Shown here piece after piece: positions 1 to 7,559 of a DNA stretch of 13,528 nucleotides. Every line of letters starts with the position of its first letter. Position 1 is the first letter of the stretch. Origin of the DNA: an uncultured Thermomicrobiales bacterium (GTDB lineage: Bacteria > Chloroflexota > Chloroflexia > Thermomicrobiales > Thermomicrobiaceae). A model generated the notes under the pieces. That model saw only the letters and a program-made list of their open reading frames with translations, made no database searches and had not been told where the DNA came from. The translations under genes were made by a program, and so were the position numbers. Where the stretch lies: the NCBI GenBank assembly GCA_937891245.1, contig CALAGB010000056.1:1-13528 (forward strand), written 5' to 3'.

Positions 1-533
1 TCGCCAGCCTACCGGGCATCACCGACCCGACGACGATCAAGATCGAGCGCAACGGCGCCGACCGCAAGGTCCAGGTGTTGACCAGCTCTGGTCGCGCGCT
101 CTTCAAGCTCTGGCGCGTCGACGGTCAGATCTATGTCGATTTCGGACTCGGCCCGACGAAGTCATCTGAAGACGCCTCGCCGGTCAAGCAGCTGGCGCCG
201 CTGCTCGACGCCGATCAGCAGATCATCAACGGGCTCGCGGCCCAGGACGCGCCGTTCACGGTGATCGGCACTGCCAAGGTCAACGACGTACAGAGCAACG
301 TCGAAACGGCCCGCTACGACCTGTCGCAAGCCACTAATTCGATTTTCGCGACCGGTGCCAACACAAGTGTGGTTGCCAAGATCTGGGTCGCCCAGAACGG
401 TAGCTACCTGACGAAAGCCGATCTGAATCTCAGCGAATCGGGCAGCGGTACGGCAGGTGCAGACGGTGGAGCGCATGTCGTGATCGACGTTACCGACATC
501 GGCACGGCACCCGCTATTAAGGCGCCACTGTAG
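1..533 (+). CDS. LppX/LprG-like lipoprotein, C-terminal part (5' end outside window)
   Basis: The reading frame is open from base 3 to a TAG at 531-533 with no start codon needed, so this is the C-terminal ~176 residues of a longer protein. No signal peptide or lipobox is visible because the N-terminus is missing. The layout resembles the LppX/LprAFG family of cell-envelope lipoproteins: a short strand like VDGQIYVDFG, a helix around LLDADQQIINGLAA, a GTAKVNDVQSN turn, a strand pair around AKIWVAQNGSYLTKADL, and an ending VTDIGTAPAIKAPL like the family's closing strand. Known members (mycobacterial LprG, LppX) bind or carry lipids at the outer face of the membrane. That role here is inferred from the fold-like pattern only. 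It could be another beta-rich secreted protein. The gene converges on tsaC with a single base between the two stops and no room for a terminator. Confidence 0.6.
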   Translation, partial: ASLPGITDPTTIKIERNGADRKVQVLTSSGRALFKLWRVDGQIYVDFGLGPTKSSEDASPVKQLAPLLDADQQIINGLAAQDAPFTVIGTAKVNDVQSNVETARYDLSQATNSIFATGANTSVVAKIWVAQNGSYLTKADLNLSESGSGTAGADGGAHVVIDVTDIGTAPAIKAPL

Positions 534-534
534 T

Positions 535-1173
535 TCAGCGTGACAGTGTTTCGGGCAGTTCGCCGGCGCTAATCGACCCTTCGCGCAGGATCGTGATTCG
601 ATCGGAATCGACCGCGATGACGGTGGAGTTGACGCCGCCCGGCGATGGACCGTCGTCGATCACCAGTCTCGCCTGCTGAGCGAGCGCGGCAAACGCGTCG
701 CGCGCGTTCGTCGCGGCCGGTTCTCCTGAGCGATTGGCGCTCGTCGTCGCCAGCGCTCCCCCGGCTGCGTCGATCAGCGCCAGCGCCAGCGGGTGGTCCG
801 GGAAACGCAAACCGACATGCCCGGTGTCGCCGACGATCTCGCGCGGCAGCCAGTCAGCGGCCTCCAGCACGACTGTCAAACCGCCGGGCCAATATTGGCG
901 AAGGAGCCGTTCGAGCCGCGCATCGGCATGGGGCGCGAGTCGCAAAACCTGTTCAAATCCGGAAATGAGGACTGGGATCGGCCGGTCGAGCGGGCGTCCC
1001 TTGGCAACGTAGAGACGCGCTACGGCGTCGGGTCGATCGACGGCGGCCGCAATGCCATACACCGTGTCGGTTGGGAAAACGATCAACTCGCCCGCCCGCA
1101 GTAGATCAGCCGCGCGCTCAACGACACCAGGCGTTGAGGCCGGAACCAATTCCGCCTCTGATTGTTCGCTCAT
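535..1173 (-). CDS. tsaC: L-threonylcarbamoyladenylate synthase (TsaC/Sua5/YrdC family)
   Basis: The protein is 212 aa and is predicted to make threonylcarbamoyl-AMP from threonine, bicarbonate and ATP in the cytoplasm, the first step of the t6A37 modification of ANN-decoding tRNAs. YrdC hallmarks are present: PTDTVYG at residues 34-40, KGRP at 58-61, WPGG at 95-98, a GLRFPDHP segment near 121-128, TTSANRSG at 143-150 and a NSTV motif at 182-185. There is only the YrdC domain and no C-terminal Sua5 domain, so it is the short TsaC type. The ATG at 1173-1171 overlaps the uvrC TGA in an ATGA tetranucleotide, so translation is probably coupled to uvrC and no separate promoter is expected. The N-terminus before the first strand is ~25 residues, normal for the family. 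Confidence 0.95.
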   Translation of the reverse strand: MSEQSEAELVPASTPGVVERAADLLRAGELIVFPTDTVYGIAAAVDRPDAVARLYVAKGRPLDRPIPVLISGFEQVLRLAPHADARLERLLRQYWPGGLTVVLEAADWLPREIVGDTGHVGLRFPDHPLALALIDAAGGALATTSANRSGEPAATNARDAFAALAQQARLVIDDGPSPGGVNSTVIAVDSDRITILREGSISAGELPETLSR

Positions 1174-2999
1174 CCAGCCGCCAGTTCCGATTTGATCTGC
1201 TCGGCCAGGGCCGGGCCAATTCCTTCAACCGCACACAGCTCGTCGACCGACGCTTCACGGATCTTCTTCAGCGAGCCGAACGTCTTGAGAAGCGCCCGCT
1301 TGCGACGCGGACCGACGCCGGGCAGATCATCGAGTACCGATTTGAAATCCGACTTCTTACGACGTGCACGGTGGAAGGTGATCGCGAAGCGGTGCGCCTC
1401 GTCGCGTATGCGCTGCACCAGGAAGAGGGCTTGTCCATCCCGTGGCAGGATGACCGGCTGGCTCTGCCCCGGCAGAAAGATCTCTTCATTCACCTTGGCC
1501 AGGCCCACAATCGGCACGTCGACCTGTAACTCGCCCAACGTTTCCAGGGCCGCGCTCAGCTGCCCCTTGCCGCCGTCAACGATGACCAGGTCCGGCATCG
1601 TCTGCCACTCTTCTGTCTCTTCCTCATTCTTGGCTCGACGGAAGCGACGGCCGATGACCTCCTGCATGCTGGCAAAATCGTTCGGGCCTTCGACGCTCTT
1701 GATTTTAAAGCGCCGGTAATCGCTCTTCTTTGGCTTTCCATCCTCGAAGACGACCATGCTGGCCACGGTGTTCGTCCCTTGCAGATTCGAGATATCGAAG
1801 CACTCGATGCGCCGTGGGATCCCTTCGAGCGCCAGCGCGTCAGCCAGTTCGCTCATGGCGGCGGTCATCCGCTGCTGATCGTTGAGCCAGCGCAGGCGGC
1901 TCTGCTCCAGGTTTTCGGCCGCGCTCTTGGCAACCATCTCGACGAGCCGCTTCCGCTCGCCGCGCTGTGGCACGGTAAGGGTTACCGGTCCACCGCGTCG
2001 ATCAACGAGCCAGTCCTGCACCATCTCCGCTTCATCGATCGGGTGTTGCAACACGATTTCTCGCGGAACGAGCGCCGCGTTCTCGTAGAACTGCGTCACG
2101 AATGAGGAGAGGATCGAACCGGGCTCATCATCAACGCGCGCTCCGCGCAGCATGAACGGCTCCGAGCCGATAATCTTGCCATTGCGCACGAAAGCGACCT
2201 GAACACCGGCATCGCCGCCCGCCCCCTGCGCCAGCGCCAGAACATCGAACGTCTTGCCGCGATCCGAGACGATTTTCTGATGCTGGAGCACATGCTCGAT
2301 GGCATGAATTTCGTCCCGCCGCTTGGCGGCTTTCTCGAAATCGAGCGCTTCTGCCGCTTCTTCCATTTCGGCGCGCATCTGCGGCAAGAGCTCCTCGCCG
2401 CGTCCCTCAAGGAACATCACCACGTTGTCAATAATCTGCGCATAGGCGGTCTGATCGACCGCGCCGATGCACGGACCGGCGCAGCGGCCAATGTGGTAGT
2501 ACAGGCAGGGGCGCGCCGCCTTACCGGTAATCTCGATGTCGCACAGTCGATACGGGAAGAGCCGCTTGAGCAACGAGAGCGTCTTATGCACCGAACCCGC
2601 ACTCGTGAACGGCCCGAAATAGCGGCTGCCGTCTCGAATAACACGACGCGTGCTGATGACACGCGGGAATGGTTCGTTTGTAATGCGGATGAACGGGTAC
2701 GTCTTGCCGTCGCGCAACATGATGTTGTACTTCGGCAGGTAACGCTTGATCAGCTCGTTTTCGAGGATCAGCGCCTCCGACGCACTGTCGGTACGGATGA
2801 CGTCGAAATCGGCGATATGGCTGACCAATTCGCGGGTCTTACCGTCCATCCCGCGTTGTGAGCCGAAATAGGAACGCACGCGACTCCGAAGCGATGCCGC
2901 CTTCCCGACGTAGATGACATCGCCGTCCGCATTCTTCATGAGATAGACGCCTGGCTCGGGCGCGAGCGCGGCCAGCCGTTCGCGCGTTTCCTCTTTCAT
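1170..2999 (-). CDS. uvrC: UvrABC excinuclease subunit C
   Basis: At 609 aa this is a full-length UvrC, the nuclease subunit of nucleotide excision repair that cuts 3' and 5' of a UvrB-bound lesion. Domains in order: a GIY-YIG nuclease (GVYL at 17-20, YVGKA at 30-34, Arg39, Glu80); four cysteines at 153, 165, 173 and 177 in the region where UvrC proteins bind an iron-sulfur cluster; a UvrB-interacting UVR segment about 203-238; an RNase H-like nuclease with Asp402 (FDIS), Asp475 (VDGGKG) and a DEAHRFA motif at 533-539; and tandem helix-hairpin-helix motifs about 556-606. All key residues are present. It is first in an operon with tsaC and diverges from dgt. I see no Shine-Dalgarno before the ATG. 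A TAAAAT box ends six bases upstream, which would fit a leaderless mRNA. Confidence 0.98.
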   Translation of the reverse strand: MKEETRERLAALAPEPGVYLMKNADGDVIYVGKAASLRSRVRSYFGSQRGMDGKTRELVSHIADFDVIRTDSASEALILENELIKRYLPKYNIMLRDGKTYPFIRITNEPFPRVISTRRVIRDGSRYFGPFTSAGSVHKTLSLLKRLFPYRLCDIEITGKAARPCLYYHIGRCAGPCIGAVDQTAYAQIIDNVVMFLEGRGEELLPQMRAEMEEAAEALDFEKAAKRRDEIHAIEHVLQHQKIVSDRGKTFDVLALAQGAGGDAGVQVAFVRNGKIIGSEPFMLRGARVDDEPGSILSSFVTQFYENAALVPREIVLQHPIDEAEMVQDWLVDRRGGPVTLTVPQRGERKRLVEMVAKSAAENLEQSRLRWLNDQQRMTAAMSELADALALEGIPRRIECFDISNLQGTNTVASMVVFEDGKPKKSDYRRFKIKSVEGPNDFASMQEVIGRRFRRAKNEEETEEWQTMPDLVIVDGGKGQLSAALETLGELQVDVPIVGLAKVNEEIFLPGQSQPVILPRDGQALFLVQRIRDEAHRFAITFHRARRKKSDFKSVLDDLPGVGPRRKRALLKTFGSLKKIREASVDELCAVEGIGPALAEQIKSELAAG

Positions 3000-3005
3000 A
3001 TTCCA

Positions 3006-3011
3006 ATTTTA
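3006..3011 (-). promoter_or_regulatory. Possible -10 box for a leaderless uvrC transcript
   Basis: On the minus strand TAAAAT (five of six matches to TATAAT) lies with six bases between it and the uvrC ATG. A transcript starting at the usual distance would begin at or next to the start codon. No Shine-Dalgarno-like purine run lies in between, which fits leaderless initiation. No good -35 hexamer is found 16-18 bases upstream, so the call rests on the -10 alone. Confidence 0.4.
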
Positions 3012-3102
3012 ACACCGACGTAAAGGTAAAACCGCAATCAGACGCGGAAAGCTGGACACCGATCACCCGTCGGTCGAACAGTCACAACATATGCGTACGT
3101 AC

Positions 3103-3131
3103 AGGACAAATGTGCGGCTTTACGCTACAAT
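3103..3131 (+). promoter_or_regulatory. Sigma-70-type promoter of dgt-dnaG
   Basis: AGGACA at 3103-3108 (four of six to TTGACA) and TACAAT at 3126-3131 (five of six to TATAAT) are separated by exactly 17 bases. Transcription would start near 3138, about 22 bases before the GTG of dgt. The position makes an ATG at 3091 impossible as the dgt start on this transcript and so supports the downstream GTG. Six-base CGTACG palindromes flank it at 3094-3099 and 3141-3146. Confidence 0.55.
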
Positions 3132-3159
3132 AGCAGTGTCCGTACGATCGGGAGGTACC

Positions 3160-4221
3160 GTGGACCTTGCTCATATCCATGATGAATTGATCTCACGCGA
3201 GGACGCCTACCTGCGACCAGCCGCTGCCCGCAGCGCGAATGCGACGCGCCAGACGCCAGAAGATGACTCGCCGATCCGCACGGCCTTTCAACGTGACCGC
3301 GACCGGGTGACGCACGCCAAGGCGTATCGCCGCTTGATGCACAAGACGCAAGTTTTCATCTCGCCTGACGGAGATCATTTCCGCACGCGCCTCACTCATA
3401 CGCTCGAAGTGACGCAAATCGCCCGCACGATCGGACGAGCGCTACGGCTCAACGAGGATCTCGTGGAGGCGATCGGACTGGCCCACGATCTCGGACACAC
3501 ACCCTTTGGGCACGCCGGTGAACGGGCGCTGGCCGAGGTCTTCCCGGGCTTCCGGCATAACGAGCAGAGCCTGCGCGTCGTCGATCGCATCGAGAACGAC
3601 GGTCGCGGGCTCAACCTCACCGATCTGACGCGCGACGGCATCCTGCGCCATTCCAAACCGGAGGGCGACATCACCGGTCAGGTCAGCGGACAGCCGAACA
3701 CTCCCGAAGCGCAGATCGTCAAAATTAGCGACGGCGTCGCGTATGTTAACCATGATCTCGATGACGCGCTGCGTGCCGGGATGATCGAACAGAATGAGAT
3801 TCCAGTCGAGGCGATCGCCGTACTCGGCAGCCGGCACGCGGAACGAATCAACACGCTCGTTTGCGATATCGTGGCACGTTCGGATGCGGCGCTCGACGAT
3901 GGCACCATCGCCCAGCCGATTCAGATGTCCGAACCAGTGCGCGCCGCGATCAACCAACTGCGCGACTTTCTCTTCGAGCGGGTTTATACCCCGATCAACG
4001 CCGCCGAATCGACGCTGCAATGCCAGCGGGTACTCCAATGGCTCTTCGAGCACTACACAACGAATCCGGGCGAGGTGTCGCCGGAATTTTCGCGGACGCT
4101 GGCCGAAGATGGCGTCGAGCGAGTCGCCATCGACTATGTCGCCAGCATGACCGATCGCTACGCGCTGGCGCGTTTCGAAGCGCTCTATATGCCGCGCTTC
4201 TGGTCAGGACAGGGTGGATAA
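3160..4221 (+). CDS. dgt: Deoxyguanosinetriphosphate triphosphohydrolase (HD superfamily dGTPase)
   Basis: This 353-aa protein is predicted to hydrolyse dGTP, and possibly other dNTPs, to the deoxynucleoside and triphosphate, tuning the dNTP pool in the cytoplasm. The HD metal site is intact: His80 (RLTH), His109-Asp110 in AHDLGHTPFGH and Asp191 in KISDGVAYVNHD. The typical HKTQVF segment (61-66) precedes it. I chose the GTG at 3160: it has a GGGAGGT ribosome site at 3150-3156 and sits just downstream of the predicted start of transcription. An in-frame ATG at 3091 would add 23 residues of non-conserved sequence and lies upstream of the promoter. The end overlaps the dnaG start, so the two genes are co-transcribed. 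The dgt-dnaG pairing is a known arrangement that links nucleotide pool control to replication priming. The exact nucleotide preference cannot be read from sequence. Confidence 0.95.
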   Translation: MDLAHIHDELISREDAYLRPAAARSANATRQTPEDDSPIRTAFQRDRDRVTHAKAYRRLMHKTQVFISPDGDHFRTRLTHTLEVTQIARTIGRALRLNEDLVEAIGLAHDLGHTPFGHAGERALAEVFPGFRHNEQSLRVVDRIENDGRGLNLTDLTRDGILRHSKPEGDITGQVSGQPNTPEAQIVKISDGVAYVNHDLDDALRAGMIEQNEIPVEAIAVLGSRHAERINTLVCDIVARSDAALDDGTIAQPIQMSEPVRAAINQLRDFLFERVYTPINAAESTLQCQRVLQWLFEHYTTNPGEVSPEFSRTLAEDGVERVAIDYVASMTDRYALARFEALYMPRFWSGQGG

Positions 4222-6082
4222 CGTGGCGAATGATGTGGTCGAGCAGATCCGTGAACGCATCGATATCGTCGACCTGATCGGCCAGCAGGTTAGCCTGCGT
4301 AAAGCGGGTCGCAATTTCACCGGGCTCTGCCCCTTCCACCAGGAGAAGACGCCGTCGTTCGTCGTCTTTCCGGAAAACCAGAGCTTCCACTGTTTCGGTT
4401 GCGGTGCCGGTGGAGACGCCTTCGGCTTCGTCATGCAGTACGAGCATGTCGATTTCCGCCAGGCGCTGGAACAACTCGCCGCCCGCACCGGTGTCGAACT
4501 CCGTCCCGCCGCGCCGCCGCCACCACCCGAAGAGGTTGAACGGCACGAGCGGCTAGCACGAGCCAACAGCGTCGCCGCCAACTGGTTCGCTCACGTGCTC
4601 TGGAACACCGGTGCGGGTGAGCCGGGGCGCCAACTGCTCGAACGCCGCGGCGTCGACCGCACGGCTGCTGAGCGCTTCAAGCTCGGTTATGCGCCCGAAT
4701 CGTGGGACGCGCTGCAGACCGTCATGCTCAAGCGCGATTTTTCGCCCCAAGACCTCGTCGCCGCCGGTCTGGCAATCGAGCGTGAAGGCGGTGATGGCAG
4801 CTACGATCGCTTCCGTGCCCGCTTAATCTTTCCGATTCAAGACAAAGACGGTCACGTCATTGGCTTCGGCGGTCGTGCGCTCGGCGACGCCATGCCGAAA
4901 TATCTGAATACGCCACAAACCCCGCTCTTCGACAAGGGCGCGAATCTCTATGCCCTGCACCTCGCACAGGATGCCATCCGGCGCGAGCGTGAGGTCGTTG
5001 TCGTCGAAGGGTACATGGATGCCATCGCCGCGCATCAATTTGGCTTTGAGAACGTCGTCGCGTCGATGGGCACCGCACTGACGAGCGCGCAGGTGCGACT
5101 CGTTCGCCGTTCGGCCGATCGCATCCTGCTCGCGCTCGATTCCGACGCCGCCGGCCAGATGGCGACGCTGCGCGGGCTCGACGTCTTGCGCGAAGGATTG
5201 ACCGAAGCGGATCGTCCGGTTGCCGATACCGCCGGACTGGTCCGCTTCGAACGGACACTCAAAACCGACATCCGCATCGTCAAGCTGCCGAGCGGCAAAG
5301 ACCCCGACGAACTGATCCGTAAAGATGTCGACTCCTGGCGCGCGGCCGTCGCGGCACCGGTCCCGCTCATCGACTACTACATCGACACGGTGATTGGCAC
5401 CGTTCCGCCGGCCGACCCTCGCCAGAAATCGGAGCTTGCGCGTCGCATCGCCCCGGTACTGCGCGAAATCGGCGACCGCATCGTGCAGTCGCACTACGTG
5501 AGTGAGGTTGCCCGCCGCATAGAGATCGACGAGCGCCTGGTACTTTCCACCGGCCCCACCACCCAAAATCGTCGTCCGCGGCCGATCGAATCCGCGCGTG
5601 CGCGCCAGCCGGTTGCCAATCCGGAGGAGCACCTCTTCGCTCTGCTTTTGCGCCATCCGCTCGTGCTGACGCCGACGATCGCGGCGATTCCTGAGCAGGA
5701 GCTGCTTGACGCCCGCGATGTCGAAATCCTCCGGACTTTGCAGCGGACCGCGCCGGAATCGACCGAGGGTGCGCTAGAGCCGCTTGAAGGTCCGACGCGT
5801 GAGCGCGCCGATCAGCTCCTGCAGCAATTAGGCGAACGGCCGATTTCGTACTCGGCGCAGGTCCGTCGTGAGGCCGATGGCGCGTTGCGACGGCTTCGCA
5901 AGGAACGCCACGACCAGCGGATGCGGCAATTGATCGACGATCTCTCCAGCGCGGCTCGCGAAAACGATCAGGAGACGGTTCGGCATTATCTCGAACTGAT
6001 CGACCAACTCCGCGAGCGCTACCCGGAGTTCTACCCCGAGCCGAGCCCTTATTTCCGCGATATCCGCGACAACGCCTCGTAA
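4214..6082 (+). CDS. dnaG: DNA primase
   Basis: DnaG makes RNA primers for leading-strand starts and Okazaki fragments together with the replicative helicase. With the GTG at 4214 it is 622 aa. The N-terminal zinc-binding domain has Cys39, His42, Cys60 and Cys63 (CPFH and CFGC). The TOPRIM polymerase core has YDRFRARLIFPI at 197-208, EGYMD at 265-269, DSDAAG at 309-314 and GKDPDE at 361-366. A proline-rich linker (about 101-106) separates zinc and core domains, and the helicase-binding C-terminal region runs from about 468. Between DSDAAG and GKDPDE there are some 15-20 extra residues compared with E. coli or Bacillus primase. The start is uncertain: GTG 4214 overlaps the dgt stop by 8 bases and has AGGA at 4206-4209, while GTG 4223 has GGGTGG at 4212-4217 and gives a more typical N-terminus. 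The next gene is convergent selA, so the usual rpoD neighbour is absent. Confidence 0.97.
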   Translation: MDNVANDVVEQIRERIDIVDLIGQQVSLRKAGRNFTGLCPFHQEKTPSFVVFPENQSFHCFGCGAGGDAFGFVMQYEHVDFRQALEQLAARTGVELRPAAPPPPPEEVERHERLARANSVAANWFAHVLWNTGAGEPGRQLLERRGVDRTAAERFKLGYAPESWDALQTVMLKRDFSPQDLVAAGLAIEREGGDGSYDRFRARLIFPIQDKDGHVIGFGGRALGDAMPKYLNTPQTPLFDKGANLYALHLAQDAIRREREVVVVEGYMDAIAAHQFGFENVVASMGTALTSAQVRLVRRSADRILLALDSDAAGQMATLRGLDVLREGLTEADRPVADTAGLVRFERTLKTDIRIVKLPSGKDPDELIRKDVDSWRAAVAAPVPLIDYYIDTVIGTVPPADPRQKSELARRIAPVLREIGDRIVQSHYVSEVARRIEIDERLVLSTGPTTQNRRPRPIESARARQPVANPEEHLFALLLRHPLVLTPTIAAIPEQELLDARDVEILRTLQRTAPESTEGALEPLEGPTRERADQLLQQLGERPISYSAQVRREADGALRRLRKERHDQRMRQLIDDLSSAARENDQETVRHYLELIDQLRERYPEFYPEPSPYFRDIRDNAS

Positions 6083-6119
6083 TCCGGGCGATACAGCGGG
6101 GGCGCGACTGATCGCGGCG

Positions 6120-7538
6120 CTATGAACCGGGGTTGAGCGCCGCCGACAGAGCGGTGACGACGCCAGCTTCCTGGCCGGGGAGGACGGTCCGCGCGTCGAT
6201 GAGAAGGCGGCCGTTTTCAACGTGCGGCACCAGCGGAGGCGTGCCGCTGCGCAGGCGATGGGCGACGAGTTCGATCGTCAGCCCTCGCCGCTGGAGCGCT
6301 TCTTCACCGAGCGCGATCGCGCGACTCTCGAGCGTCTCGCCGGGCAGCGAGCCGCCGCCGACGGCGGATTGGCTGGTGGTGAGCGTCGCTCCGTCGAATC
6401 CAATCTGATCGATCCAGGATCGGCAACGCGCCTCTAGCTCATCAAGTTGAGCGCTGATCATCCGCCAGATCGGAATCGTCTCGGTATAGTCGTCGCGGAG
6501 ATAGTGCCGAAGCGTGGCGGCGACGCCTGCCAGCGCCGTCTTATCGGCCCGCACGGCGCGTGCGAGCGGGTGCGCGGTGATCGTGCGGATAACGTCGGCC
6601 CGGCCGGAGATGATGCCGGCCTGCGGACCGCCCATCAGCTTATCCCCGGAGAAACAGACAACATCGACCCCCTCGGCCAGGCTCTCACCGACGGTCGGTT
6701 CGTGGACCAGACCCCACGGCGCCGTGTCGGCTAGCGCCCCGCTGCCGAGATCTTCGATCAGGGCAAGTCCGCGCCGGTGCGCCAGCTCGGCCAACTCGGC
6801 GAGCGTTGGCTGGGCGGTGAAGCCGATGATCCGAAAGTTGCTCCAGTGAACGGTCAACAGTGCTGCTGTCTCGTCGGTGAGCGCCGCTTCGTAATCGCGC
6901 GCGTAGGTCCGATTGGTCGTGCCGACCTCGACGAGCCGAGCACCGCTCTGGCGCATAACGTCCGGCACCCTGAAGCCGCCGCCAATCTCAACCGCCTGAC
7001 TCCGTGACAGAATGACCTCACGCCCCGCGGCGAGTGCGCTCAACGTCAGAAGCACCGCCGCCGCGTTGTTGTTCACCACGAGCGTGGCTTCCGCGCCGGT
7101 GAGAAGCGACATCAAGCGCGTCACCTCGGCCATCCGCCCGCCGCGCTTACCCGCCGCCAGCTCGATTTCCAACGGGACGTAGTGCGTGGCGGCATCCTGC
7201 ATCGCCCGTGCCGCCTCTTCGCTGACCGGCGACCGGCCGAGGTTGGTATGAATGATGACGCCGGTTCCGTTGATGACCTCGCGCAACTTCGGTTGCTGCA
7301 ATGCATCGAGTTCGGCAACCACATGCGCGACGATCTCATCAGCCTGCTCAGCTCCGTCGCCTGCGAGAATCGCCGAGCGGACGCGCTGCACGACCGCCTG
7401 CGCGATCTGGGTCGCGACATCGGTACGCAGGCCATCGGTGCGGCGTCGCACCTCCGGATCGCTCAGGATCGTCGAAATCGAAGGAATGCGGCGGAGCCGG
7501 CTGTTCGCCGCGTCGTTCTGTACGTCGCCATCGCTCAC
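6120..7538 (-). CDS. selA: L-seryl-tRNA(Sec) selenium transferase
   Basis: This 472-aa PLP enzyme matches SelA, which turns Ser-tRNA(Sec) into Sec-tRNA(Sec) using selenophosphate. It has the N-terminal helical domain (PSISTIL near 19-25), the VINGTGVIIHTNLGRSP signature at 88-104, a VVNNNAAAVLL segment at 154-164, and FSGDKLMGGPQAG at 296-308, where Lys300 is the expected PLP-binding lysine. The C-terminal segment RLLIDARTVLPGQE is also typical of SelA. The start is a GTG at 7538-7536 with GAGG about nine bases upstream. It begins 21 bases after panC and is last in the DUF2520-panB-panC-selA operon. selB, selD and selC are not in this window. The gene implies that selenocysteine is used, unless this is a SelA-like paralogue, which the well-kept motifs argue against. 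It ends 37 bases from convergent dnaG, and the gap holds no convincing terminator. Confidence 0.93.
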   Translation of the reverse strand: MSDGDVQNDAANSRLRRIPSISTILSDPEVRRRTDGLRTDVATQIAQAVVQRVRSAILAGDGAEQADEIVAHVVAELDALQQPKLREVINGTGVIIHTNLGRSPVSEEAARAMQDAATHYVPLEIELAAGKRGGRMAEVTRLMSLLTGAEATLVVNNNAAAVLLTLSALAAGREVILSRSQAVEIGGGFRVPDVMRQSGARLVEVGTTNRTYARDYEAALTDETAALLTVHWSNFRIIGFTAQPTLAELAELAHRRGLALIEDLGSGALADTAPWGLVHEPTVGESLAEGVDVVCFSGDKLMGGPQAGIISGRADVIRTITAHPLARAVRADKTALAGVAATLRHYLRDDYTETIPIWRMISAQLDELEARCRSWIDQIGFDGATLTTSQSAVGGGSLPGETLESRAIALGEEALQRRGLTIELVAHRLRSGTPPLVPHVENGRLLIDARTVLPGQEAGVVTALSAALNPGS

Positions 7539-7559
7539 GTTCGGCAGCCTCGCACGAAA

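Noticed and set aside
3091..3159. ATG 3091 as the dgt start
   Set aside because: It lies upstream of the promoter boxes and lacks a ribosome site; GTG 3160 has GGGAGGT just upstream.
4823..5656. Long open frame on the minus strand inside dnaG (about 277 codons)
   Set aside because: It lies wholly opposite conserved dnaG codons, has no recognisable motif, and antisense open frames of this size are expected in high-GC genes. The same applies to other long antisense frames opposite dgt, uvrC and selA.
6083..6119. GC-rich stem (CGCG/CGCG) between dnaG and selA as a terminator
   Set aside because: The stem is only about four to five pairs and no T-run follows on either strand.
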